Of a stretch of 11,616 bases of DNA, positions 1-6,383 are shown one piece after another (within the stretch, counting starts at the first letter, position 1; each line of letters opens with the position of its first letter). The stretch spans positions 1 through 11,616 of the forward strand of contig JAKSDL010000171.1 of NCBI GenBank assembly GCA_022360105.1, read 5' to 3'. Source of the stretch: Pseudomonadota bacterium. GTDB taxonomy: Bacteria; SAR324; XYD2-FULL-50-16; JAHJRI01. The notes beneath the pieces were generated by a model that was given only the letters and a program-made list of their open reading frames with translations, did not search any database and was not told where the DNA came from. A program made the translations under genes and the position numbers.

Positions 1-1
1 T

Positions 2-76
2 GCTAATAAATGGTTACTTAATGTCATTAACTTAAGAAAAGTTGGCCAGGATGACAACCAATCACAGTCCCCTTAA
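2..76 (+). CDS. Possible 3' end of an unidentified gene entering from the left (partial)
   Basis: Reading from base 2, this frame is open for 24 codons up to a TAA at 74-76. The same frame then continues without a stop to a TGA at 164-166. The peptide has WLL at codons starting at 11, and WLL recurs after the stop at 92, exactly 27 codons later, each followed by a Leu and a basic residue (L-R-K, then L-K-Q). The second stretch reads like an amphipathic helix (WLLAAGELKQHLDN). A terminator-like hairpin on the same strand begins right after the second stop. This could be a true C-terminus ending at 76, or a gene whose frame was interrupted by a nonsense change and once ended at 166. Too little is visible to name a family, and coding status is uncertain. 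Confidence 0.3.
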   Translation, partial: ANKWLLNVINLRKVGQDDNQSQSP

Positions 77-90
77 GTTAACGACATTAA
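18..90. repeat. Inverted repeat, 19-bp arms, 18/19 matched
   Basis: The left arm TTAATGTCATTAACTTAAG (18-36) and the reverse complement of the right arm (72-90) differ at one base. The 35-bp spacer contains no further strong pairing. The octamer TGGTTACT flanks the structure as a direct repeat at 11-18 and 92-99. The arms are AT-rich. They could be the ends of a small element, an operator or a fold-back structure, and nothing here identifies which. The TAA at 74-76 lies inside the right arm. Confidence 0.75.
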
Positions 91-167
91 CTGGTTACTC
101 GCAGCTGGCGAACTGAAGCAGCATTTAGACAATATATCTGATTTTAAGATTAAGGAGGCTTTATGAG

Positions 168-208
168 GGCCGGAACTATGTGTTTTGATAGTGTTGATGG
201 CCTTTTTT
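168..208 (+). terminator. Candidate intrinsic terminator of the gene at the left edge
   Basis: GGCC at 168-171 can pair with GGCC at 199-202. ACTAT (175-179) pairs with ATAGT (188-192) around an 8-base loop, with a small internal loop between the two helices. Six T residues follow at once (203-208). It sits two bases after the TGA at 164-166, where a terminator for a plus-strand gene would be expected. The stem is imperfect, so this is a moderate call. Confidence 0.4.
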
Positions 209-291
209 GATGTCGTGGCTGCAGTAAGGAGACTTGGTTTCTTGTTGTTCGGAACCTTTCCACATGTTGGTGTTTTCAAACAAAGGAAACC

Positions 292-1209
292 CTATTCATC
301 CATAAAGGCTTCCAGTTGTTCCTTGAACAGTTGACGGTGTCTTTTCAACTCTATGTGAATACGGATTCGGGCTTTAAGTATGGGGGGGATGATCGGTTTG
401 GAAAGATAATCGGCGCAACCTGCTTGAAAAGCTGTTGTTTCATCATCGATACTATCGATTGATGTCAACAACATTACTGGTATTGACCTGGTATGTTCGT
501 CATTTTTAAACAATTTTATGATTTCAAAACGATCCTGCTCGGAATGGTCAACATCCAGTAGAATGAGGTCCGGAGCTTTTTCCTTGATGCAGAATTGATG
601 TGCTTCTGTTTCCAGTTTGAATTGCACGAGTTCATAGTCATCGGATAACTCTTGCTCTATTAGATCGTGCTTTTCCTTGTCATAATCGGGGTTCACCGCA
701 ACCAGCAGTTGTGTTTGTTTGGAATCCACGATTTTCACGTCAGACGTCGGCAATTCAATAGACTCTTCCGGAAATACTTCCACCGGCGTTTCGGGCAATT
801 GTTCCCTGTTATCGCGGTTGTACTGATACAATTCCAGAATATTGTTGATGCGGGCAGTTAAAACATCGTGCTCTATCGGCTTGACTATATAGTCGACAGC
901 GCCTGTTTCAAGTCCTTTCAATTCATCAGCTTCTGTTCCCAGGGCTGTAACAAAAATTATAGGAATCGAGGCAATTCGCGGATCTTTTTTTATCTCGTGA
1001 AACAAGTCATACCCACTCATTTCCGGCATGATTATATCGGAAAGAATCAAATCCGGGGGTTCCTGCTCTTGTAGTATTTTTAGGGCTTCCCGGCCTCCCA
1101 ACGCACTATGCAGCGTGTATTTTTTTTCCAGGATTTTCCTAAATAAAAATAACGTGGCCTGGTTGTCGTCAACCACTAATATTCTGCTTTTATATTTTTC
1201 TTCAGCCAT
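292..1209 (-). CDS. Tandem two-receiver response regulator without output domain
   Basis: This 305-aa cytoplasmic protein is built from two CheY-like receiver domains. Receiver 1 (about residues 8-122) is complete: acidic pair D14/D15, phosphoacceptor D58 in LILSDIIMP, T88 and K110 in VKP. Receiver 2 (about 167-285) keeps D219, T249 and K271 (SKP), but Asn-Pro (N173/P174) stands where the Mg-binding acidic pair should be, so it may not be phosphorylated normally. The linker (about 123-166) and the C-terminus (RIRIHIELKRHRQLF) resemble the helical extensions that join receivers to GGDEF or kinase domains, but the protein stops there. It probably works as a phosphate relay, sink or protein-interaction switch. 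The start ATG has a weak AAGG about 7 bases upstream. The 450-aa gene lies 83 bp upstream on the same strand and may be cotranscribed. Confidence 0.93.
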   Translation of the reverse strand: MAEEKYKSRILVVDDNQATLFLFRKILEKKYTLHSALGGREALKILQEQEPPDLILSDIIMPEMSGYDLFHEIKKDPRIASIPIIFVTALGTEADELKGLETGAVDYIVKPIEHDVLTARINNILELYQYNRDNREQLPETPVEVFPEESIELPTSDVKIVDSKQTQLLVAVNPDYDKEKHDLIEQELSDDYELVQFKLETEAHQFCIKEKAPDLILLDVDHSEQDRFEIIKLFKNDEHTRSIPVMLLTSIDSIDDETTAFQAGCADYLSKPIIPPILKARIRIHIELKRHRQLFKEQLEAFMDE

Positions 1210-1236
1210 ATGGATGCCTTACCAAATGCAGTGTGA

Positions 1237-1265
1237 GCTATTCAGGATCATATAAATCTGGTCAA
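1237..1265 (-). promoter_or_regulatory. Weak sigma70-like promoter candidate for the response regulator
   Basis: On the minus strand TTGACC (1260-1265) is followed after 17 bp by AATAGC (1237-1242), 28 bp before the response-regulator start. The -35 box is good and the -10 box poor. It would allow expression separate from the upstream gene, but chance is a fair explanation. Confidence 0.22.
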
Positions 1266-1292
1266 ATGCGACCTTGCAAAACAGACCCGACA

Positions 1293-2645
1293 CTAGGCGG
1301 AAACAGGTTTCCCTGTTTCCGCCATCAAGCTTGTCAGTTTGAACTCCATTTTTAGCGCTGTTTGGGTAAATACCCTGGTTTTAGACATATCCAGCTTTAG
1401 CAGTCTTTTAATTGCTTTAAGCGCTGTGCGCAGCATATCATTCTGCTCTTCCGCATTATACAACCCAAATGTCATGATTGTAACCCGACTGAGATTAAAA
1501 TAGGGATCTGCTTCAAAGCTTTGTTTGACATGCTGATTGGCTAGTTGTTGCAGATTTTCACTGCTGGTTTTGTAAATCTGTCTTCCATAAGCCCGGACCT
1601 TGTCCGTATCACCTTCCCTTACCATCAGTTCAAAGTTAGTAAAGGCGCGGGTTGCCTGCACAGAGGCCTTTCTGAGATAAAGGTCGGGGGATCCTTCGGG
1701 AATCTGCTGCAAAATTGTGTCTACAAGAGAAGTCAAAATTGGAATACGAGCAAATACATCGAGTATTGCCAGAATGTAAACAACCAGTTGTCGAGACTCA
1801 GCAGGTCCGCATTGATGCCTGTATTCACCCTGCTCGACTTTGGCTCCTGCAAGCTTAATATCGGCGAACTCCCAGGGCAGATTATAACTGGAAGACTTAA
1901 ATCTTCCCTTGATTTGATTGAACACCTTGGAAATCCTGGTTTTTTCGTCGATCAATTTGTCGCACATCTTGATGGAGGCTTCCAATTGTTTTTTCAATTC
2001 CTGTTGGCGAACTGTCTCACCGAGTTTGTTGTAGGTGGCAACTTGAAACCGTTTCAATCGACCTAAATATTCAAAATAGATATCAAAAAACTTTTCACAA
2101 TTGTAAAGGCTGATTCCGTCTTTCTGCAAGGCAATCGCAGCGTCTTTGCAGGCTTTTTTTAATCCTTCCAGGGCACCTTTCCGATTGGATGAATTCAATA
2201 CATTTCGGTAGGAACATAAAGCAAACAGAATCATCAGGTCGGCATTTTCCGGATTGTCTTTTATAACTTCCTGCAATTGTGCTTTTGCCCTACCTGGTGC
2301 CTTGTCTACACTATCCCGGAGTTGGCTGATATCTTCCTCTGTCAGTTCCTTTCCTTTGAGAAATGGTAGAAGTTTGCGCTTTTTCTTTTGGCTTTTGCCG
2401 GCGACAGTAATGACCCAATATTCATTTTTATCCGGAATGGGTAATTCCGAAGCTATTTTTGTATCTTCAACCAGTTTTTCTTCAAGCGGACTGGCAGCCT
2501 GCTCCGGAGTCTGTTTTTCTGGTTGCTTTTTGTCAGTTTTTTCTTCTGTGGTTTCTGTGTCGGACATAGATAGGTTAATAAAGTTTATAATTTTGCTTTG
2601 CTCATTAATTCCGAATTCGACAGGTATTTCCCCCTTCGCCGGCAT
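1293..2645 (-). CDS. Unrecognised helical protein, TPR-like, 450 aa
   Basis: I do not recognise a family. No signal peptide or membrane segment is visible, so it is probably cytoplasmic. Residues 28-60 are a charged, Thr/Glu/Lys/Gln-rich, likely disordered tail. A short segment ending in a basic patch (KSQKKKRK, 84-91) comes next. From about 100 to the end it is almost all predicted helix. A stretch near 110-150 (QLQEVIKDNPENADLMILFAL) resembles a tetratricopeptide helix pair, and a hydrophobic helical stretch lies at 287-305. Two starts are plausible: the ATG at 2645, and a Met at residue 27 (ATG ending at 2567), just before the acidic tail. Neither has a clear Shine-Dalgarno; a promoter-like pair at 2671-2699 allows both. 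The gene diverges from the lipoprotein gene and precedes the response regulator, so a signalling or scaffold role is possible but unproven. Confidence 0.8.
   Translation of the reverse strand: MPAKGEIPVEFGINEQSKIINFINLSMSDTETTEEKTDKKQPEKQTPEQAASPLEEKLVEDTKIASELPIPDKNEYWVITVAGKSQKKKRKLLPFLKGKELTEEDISQLRDSVDKAPGRAKAQLQEVIKDNPENADLMILFALCSYRNVLNSSNRKGALEGLKKACKDAAIALQKDGISLYNCEKFFDIYFEYLGRLKRFQVATYNKLGETVRQQELKKQLEASIKMCDKLIDEKTRISKVFNQIKGRFKSSSYNLPWEFADIKLAGAKVEQGEYRHQCGPAESRQLVVYILAILDVFARIPILTSLVDTILQQIPEGSPDLYLRKASVQATRAFTNFELMVREGDTDKVRAYGRQIYKTSSENLQQLANQHVKQSFEADPYFNLSRVTIMTFGLYNAEEQNDMLRTALKAIKRLLKLDMSKTRVFTQTALKMEFKLTSLMAETGKPVSA
1296..1323. repeat. Perfect 12-bp inverted repeat at the 3' end of the 450-aa gene
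   Basis: GGCGGAAACAGG (1296-1307) and CCTGTTTCCGCC (1312-1323) are exact reverse complements around the 4-base loop TTTC. The hairpin lies wholly inside the last codons of the 450-aa gene (encoding AETGKPVSA) and abuts its TAG. In the mRNA it would be a strong stem. On the minus strand the first T-run (TTTT) comes only about 12 bases past the stop, so it is not a textbook terminator. It may slow or partly end transcription before the response regulator, or protect the 3' end. Confidence 0.9.
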
Positions 2646-2670
2646 GGGGCAGGTCTTTCAGTACGGATTC

Positions 2671-2699
2671 ACGATATCATTTAGCAAAAAAAATGTCGA
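2671..2699 (-). promoter_or_regulatory. Candidate sigma70 promoter for the 450-aa gene
   Basis: On the minus strand TCGACA (2694-2699; five of six matches to TTGACA) is followed by exactly 17 bp and TATCGT (2671-2676; four of six matches to TATAAT). The spacer includes eight consecutive T. Transcription would start near 2664, giving a leader of about 20 bases to the ATG at 2645 or about 97 to the ATG at 2567. Confidence 0.4.
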
Positions 2700-2725
2700 T
2701 CCGATTCGGGATGCATAAAAAGAAT

Positions 2726-2742
2726 GACATCTATTTGATGTC
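2726..2742. promoter_or_regulatory. Palindrome GACATC-TATTT-GATGTC
   Basis: Six-base arms pair perfectly around a 5-base AT spacer. The centre is about 70 bp upstream of the predicted start site of the minus-strand promoter at 2671-2699, a position used by activators. It differs from the TGAC-N4-GTCA sites, so a different regulator would be needed. Binding is inferred only from symmetry. Confidence 0.4.
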
Positions 2743-2799
2743 TGCTGCAAAAAATACTGCAAACGCTTAATAATCTGCCGTGTAGGCAATTAAACCTCA

Positions 2800-2813
2800 G
2801 TGACAAAAGTCAA
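2800..2813. promoter_or_regulatory. Operator-like site A: TGAC-AAAA-GTCA
   Basis: Core TGAC (2801-2804), AAAA, GTCA (2809-2812); the flanking G2800 and A2813 break the symmetry at the fifth position. It is the first of three sites with one design. Its right half also forms a second palindrome with site B's left half (AAGTCAA-CAA-TTGACTT, 2807-2823). Confidence 0.5.
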
Positions 2814-2814
2814 C

Positions 2815-2832
2815 AATTGACTTATGTCAATT
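2815..2832. promoter_or_regulatory. Operator-like site B: AATTGAC-TTAT-GTCAATT
   Basis: This is the best of the three sites, with perfect 7-base arms around TTAT. The core TTGAC-N4-GTCAA has the layout of sites bound by CRP/FNR-family regulators (FNR: TTGAT-N4-ATCAA), with C/G in place of T/A at the innermost arm position. Its centre is 17 bp from site A. Confidence 0.55.
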
Positions 2833-2884
2833 AGCCCTGCGCTCTCTGGGGATAACCACTGATGCTGTTTTTCAATGATTTGCC

Positions 2885-2898
2885 GTGACATTTGTCAC
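2885..2898. promoter_or_regulatory. Operator-like site C: GTGAC-ATTT-GTCAC
   Basis: Perfect 5-base arms around ATTT. With its flanks it reads CGTGA-N6-TCACA, nine of ten matches to the CRP half-sites TGTGA-N6-TCACA. Its centre (2891.5) is about 70 bp upstream of the start expected from the -10 box at 2949-2954, close to class I activator positions. Confidence 0.55.
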
Positions 2899-2948
2899 AC
2901 CCTTTTGATCAAAGCTGGATAATTTTAGTTAGTAATTCCAGTATGTTG

Positions 2949-2954
2949 TATAAG
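2949..2954 (+). promoter_or_regulatory. Candidate -10 box of the lipoprotein promoter
   Basis: TATAAG matches TATAAT at five of six bases and is preceded directly by TG. No good -35 box lies 16-18 bp upstream (TAGTTA at best), as is typical of activator-dependent promoters. The leader would be about 65 bases. Confidence 0.3.
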
Positions 2955-3025
2955 AGTTTTGTTTGGCATAGGACTGGCTTTATATTTAGCTAAAAGAAGA
3001 TTGTATTTGCCCAGTTATAATTGAA

Positions 3026-6000
3026 ATGAAGAACATCATGCAACGTCTAAACACCCTACTGCTGATAGCAATAATGATCATGTCTGCCATTTTGGCAAGC
3101 TGCGGTGGCGGTGGTGGTTCGTCCGGTGGTTCTTCCGGCGATGCAGTGACTGAACCGGATGATTCTGATTTGAAAGATGTTTCTGAAGCACATGTTACCA
3201 TTGCCAATGCGTTCGACATAACGTCAGCAAATACAGAGAGTTATTTTATAGTTGGTACTTGCAGTGAAAATGGTCAATCGATCGACGGTTCAATCGGGGA
3301 TATTGAGTTTACTGCCACTTGTGCCGGGAATGCCTGGATTACAACAAATAAGGATGTTTCATCGTTGCCTGATAGTGAAGAACTCATGATCAAAGCAGAT
3401 CATTCGGATTATTCGGGTACTTCAACAGCAATGGCCCAAACCACGGTACTAAAAAATACTACCACACCCGTAGTTTCCATTTTGCCTGCCAGTCCTATCA
3501 CCAACGCCAATGTGACGGATTACTTGGTAGAAGGCACCTGTAGTGAGAATAATCAAATTGTTACGGTCAGTATCGATGCTTTAATCCTGACACCTAATTG
3601 TGCTTCGGGTTATTGGTCAACGGGACATATTGATGTTTCCGGCATTCCGGATAGTGTTTCCGTAAATATTACCGCCAATCACCAAAATTCATTGGATGAG
3701 TTTGCAATCCCCGCAGTAACAACTGTAGTAAAAGATCTGAACCTCCCGACGGTATCCATTGGCGCAGCTCCTGACATCAATATATCAAATCAGTTTTCTT
3801 ATACTGTCAGCGGCGCTTGCAGTGAAACGGATGAAACAGTAGATATCGACATCGGTAGTATCAATCATATCGAAACATGCCGGGCAGGAACCTGGATGGT
3901 AACCTCCATCGACGTCTCCCTGTTGGAAGATGAAAACGAGATTGCGGTTAGCGCCAGACATGGAGATGTATCCGGTGATGCGGGTGCATTCGCCGTCAGC
4001 TATATTTCAAAGGAAACCCTGACTCCAACCGTATCGGACCTGTCACTGGTTCAAACCCTTGATGACAAAGCGGAACTTGTCTGGTCCCTGGAAGATCCGG
4101 GTGGGTATACAATTAACGACTACTTAATTAATTACCGCATCAAGGGAACCGGTGTTTGGTTGCTGTTTAACGATGGGCTGTCGACAACTGCAACCACCTG
4201 GATAACGGGACTGATTCAGGCGACTAGCTATGAATTTCGCGTGGCACTGGTTTATGATGCCAGCAAACTGTCCGCATGGTCGAACGTGGTCCAGGCTGAA
4301 ACCAAACCAAATAATCCGATATTCAGTGAACATACGGCAATGAATGTCGGCGGGGCGGATTCTTCAAGTGTGGTTGCCTTCGAAGATAATACCAGGATAA
4401 CCTTGAACGGCGCAGATCTGGTCACCCTGAACAAGGGGCAAACCTATGTTTTTGCCTCTACACAGTATGATATCATCGATGCGGACAAACCTATTTTCAC
4501 TTCCGGAAGGTTGGGTCCGGATAATGCTGGAAGAAGAGCTGCAAACATGGTTTGGATTCCGGCCAGTTGGGCAAGTAGATCGTTTAGTTTTAATGCTACA
4601 CGATACAATGCACAACGCTTGGAAATCTTCCCTATTGAAAGCGGCATTATTACCGTAAAATCAGGAAATACTGTGTTGGCTACAACCACTTTAACAGAAG
4701 GTGTAGGTGACTTTCTGGAATGGAACAGGTATGGCAGCTACCAGGTTTCATCGACTGGCATGGTCCTGCTTTATCACTATTCATCAGGTAGTGGATCATA
4801 TGTGGACCCCAAACCTTTGCTTCCCAGCTCCAAGAAAATAATTGGTTTTCCGTCGCGATCGATGAGGTTAACCTCGTTCTTCGCCGGAACCAACTATACA
4901 GCGATTCATTCCAATGATGTATCCGACTCATCAAGCCTGAACAAAGCAGATTCGATTCGGATCAATCCGGAAGGAGCCAGCGCGGTATTGTATAAAAGTG
5001 ACAGCCTGCTCATTACAGCCGATAAAAAAATCAGTGGTGCCAGCTATGCGGATTTGGATGGGTATTCTGCCTCTGTATTTCTGCCCGTCAGCAAAATGAA
5101 AAAAACCTACGCTTTAAATGCGGATGCGGATTACGTAGCTTTTGCCGGCACAAAACCGGGTGTGATCAAGATTCTTGATGCCAGTGATGATGTGATAACG
5201 ATTGGGACATTGAACAAATCAGGCAGTTTGCCTGGCAGTCCTTACAAAGCCAGATTTGAGAATCTTCCCGCCGGTACCAGAATGTATTCAACAGTTCCCA
5301 TGGCAGGGTGGTATCAACCAAGCGGCTATGTGGCCTCCATGAGAAACGATGAAACAGTACTTTATGGGACCAATCTGGAAGATCCCACATCCGGGTTTAC
5401 CCCTCCGTCTAACCCAATCACCTGTCTGACTTTGAAATTGGAAGATCCCTCAGTAACCGACGGAATGTATGAAATCGATCCGGATGGCGATGAGGGCGAA
5501 GCACCTTATCATGCCTATTGCGACATGACTACCCAGGGCGGTGGCTGGACATTGGTGGTGAGATATGACCGGGATCTGGCAACATCGACAGATTTTTCCC
5601 TGCCTTTCGGTGCCGGTCGAGCAATCATTAATCCCGATGATATGACAACGATAGAGGCGACAACCAATCTTGCCGCCTCACTGGATATTCGTCCGTTTAT
5701 AAAAAGCGGTGCCACGCATTTTATGCATGTAACAACAGCAAGCAATGACTCCAACTACACGTATACCTATTTCAATGATATCAATCTTTTCGTAAGAATG
5801 TTCCCGGATGCCGTATTTGATCCCAGTATGGATTCCAACGCCGGTGAAGGGGTACAGGGAAGTGCTGTCTCCTGGTCTGAAACAGATCTAAACCGTTGGT
5901 ATGAAGATGATTTTTCAATCATGGTGAATAGCCAGACGACCGGTTCGGCAAGAAAAAGTCATCAATCAATAAACGGCGGCGAAGGTCGGGCCATGTTTAC

Positions 6001-6214
6001 CAACGGGGACAGGGAAGGCGCCGTTTACAGTTCCGGAGTAGCCACATCAGGCAGTGTGGAAGGCCATTCCAATCCTAAAGTCCAATGGGGGTTTAAAGGC
6101 AAGGATGGAACGACTCAGACCTATGGCGGAAAAACTCATGTAGGGACCTACTGCAATGCATCGCTTGCCGCCTGCACACCGGCTGCCCGCATGAATTTCA
6201 TGTTTGTACGCTGA
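3026..6214 (+). CDS. Large secreted lipoprotein: Ig-like repeats, FN3, IgGFc-binding-like and fibrinogen-like domains
   Basis: This 1062-aa protein begins with a lipoprotein signal peptide: hydrophobic core 11-24, lipobox LAS-C with Cys26, then a Gly/Ser tether. Three Ig-like repeats occupy about 57-335, each with a Cys pair. A fibronectin type III domain follows (about 334-427). Residues 430-785 resemble the IgGFc-binding N-terminal region (TLNKGQTYVFAS, DADKPIFTSG), a tentative match. The C-terminus (about 796-1062) is fibrinogen-like: C800, then Y831-C832-D833 and G838-G839-G840-W841 form the exact YCDxxxxGGGWTL signature, with a last Cys pair C1043/C1050. The protein is probably anchored in the outer membrane and binds glycans or proteins; the ligand is unknown. 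Neither the ATG at 3026 nor that at 3038 has a strong ribosome site; both keep the signal peptide. It stands alone, with control sites upstream. Confidence 0.93.
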   Translation: MKNIMQRLNTLLLIAIMIMSAILASCGGGGGSSGGSSGDAVTEPDDSDLKDVSEAHVTIANAFDITSANTESYFIVGTCSENGQSIDGSIGDIEFTATCAGNAWITTNKDVSSLPDSEELMIKADHSDYSGTSTAMAQTTVLKNTTTPVVSILPASPITNANVTDYLVEGTCSENNQIVTVSIDALILTPNCASGYWSTGHIDVSGIPDSVSVNITANHQNSLDEFAIPAVTTVVKDLNLPTVSIGAAPDINISNQFSYTVSGACSETDETVDIDIGSINHIETCRAGTWMVTSIDVSLLEDENEIAVSARHGDVSGDAGAFAVSYISKETLTPTVSDLSLVQTLDDKAELVWSLEDPGGYTINDYLINYRIKGTGVWLLFNDGLSTTATTWITGLIQATSYEFRVALVYDASKLSAWSNVVQAETKPNNPIFSEHTAMNVGGADSSSVVAFEDNTRITLNGADLVTLNKGQTYVFASTQYDIIDADKPIFTSGRLGPDNAGRRAANMVWIPASWASRSFSFNATRYNAQRLEIFPIESGIITVKSGNTVLATTTLTEGVGDFLEWNRYGSYQVSSTGMVLLYHYSSGSGSYVDPKPLLPSSKKIIGFPSRSMRLTSFFAGTNYTAIHSNDVSDSSSLNKADSIRINPEGASAVLYKSDSLLITADKKISGASYADLDGYSASVFLPVSKMKKTYALNADADYVAFAGTKPGVIKILDASDDVITIGTLNKSGSLPGSPYKARFENLPAGTRMYSTVPMAGWYQPSGYVASMRNDETVLYGTNLEDPTSGFTPPSNPITCLTLKLEDPSVTDGMYEIDPDGDEGEAPYHAYCDMTTQGGGWTLVVRYDRDLATSTDFSLPFGAGRAIINPDDMTTIEATTNLAASLDIRPFIKSGATHFMHVTTASNDSNYTYTYFNDINLFVRMFPDAVFDPSMDSNAGEGVQGSAVSWSETDLNRWYEDDFSIMVNSQTTGSARKSHQSINGGEGRAMFTNGDREGAVYSSGVATSGSVEGHSNPKVQWGFKGKDGTTQTYGGKTHVGTYCNASLAACTPAARMNFMFVR
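3194..4030 (+). repeat. Three tandem 93-residue Ig-like repeats, without gaps
   Basis: The units are residues 57-149, 150-242 and 243-335 (279 bp each). Landmarks keep an exact 93-residue step: V57/V150/V243 opening each unit, C79/C172/C265 in G-[TA]-C-S-E, C99/C192/C285, W104/W197/W290 and H126/H219/H312. The two Cys of each unit are 20 apart and likely form a disulfide. Sequence identity elsewhere is low, so the duplication is old but its length has been kept. Confidence 0.88.
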
Positions 6215-6372
6215 TCTTGTTATCTCTTCAGGTTTCCGGTACCGAATCTCCAACGGTTCACACGCCGGTTGCATACTTATAGACTTTTTAAGAAACGAAA
6301 ACCGCTATTTGCCACTTGATCCTACCTTTTGTTTCCGATAACGATTAAAAAAGCTTAAAACTAAATTTCTCC

Positions 6373-6379
6373 AGGAGAG
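6373..6379 (+). promoter_or_regulatory. Shine-Dalgarno AGGAGAG of the oxidoreductase
   Basis: AGGAG ends 6 bases before the ATG at 6384 and fixes this start. It is the clearest ribosome site in the window. The 169-bp gap before the gene (6215-6383) has no strong terminator; a weak bulged stem CAACGG/CCGGTTG and a later T5 run are the only candidates. Confidence 0.8.
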
Positions 6380-6383
6380 CGGA

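Larger units (their letters stand above)
2646..3025. other. Divergent intergenic region, 380 bp, no gene seen
   Basis: No convincing coding region is visible. The stretch lies between two outward-facing genes and is dense in palindromes: GACATC-N5-GATGTC, three TGAC-N4-GTCA sites, and TTTGATCAAA at 2904-2913. Candidate promoters lie at each end. It is best read as a shared control region for the 450-aa gene and the lipoprotein gene. Confidence 0.8.

Noticed and set aside
163..210. Short plus-strand frame after an AAGGAGG, ATG overlapping a TGA
   Set aside because: Only 15 codons, it spans the terminator-like hairpin, and the ribosome site is only 4 bases from the ATG; I see no reason to call a gene.
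73..279. 68-codon minus-strand frame downstream of the response regulator
   Set aside because: Ser/Lys/Thr-rich composition without a domain, no ribosome site, and antisense to the better-supported plus-strand frame and hairpin.
1545..2066. 173-codon plus-strand frame
   Set aside because: Antisense to the 450-aa gene; its sequence shows no family motif and it lacks a ribosome site.
2254..2718. 154-codon plus-strand frame rich in Ser, Phe and Cys
   Set aside because: Mirror of the Lys/Glu-rich N-terminus of the 450-aa gene; composition is what an antisense reading gives.
3104..3139. GGT/GGC/TCC-rich tract as a DNA repeat
   Set aside because: Explained by the Gly/Ser tether after the lipobox cysteine, which is common in surface lipoproteins.
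6190..6202. CATGAA-T-TTCATG palindrome at the lipoprotein 3' end
   Set aside because: Lies in conserved-looking C-terminal codons of the fibrinogen-like domain, has a one-base loop that cannot form a hairpin, and has no T-run.
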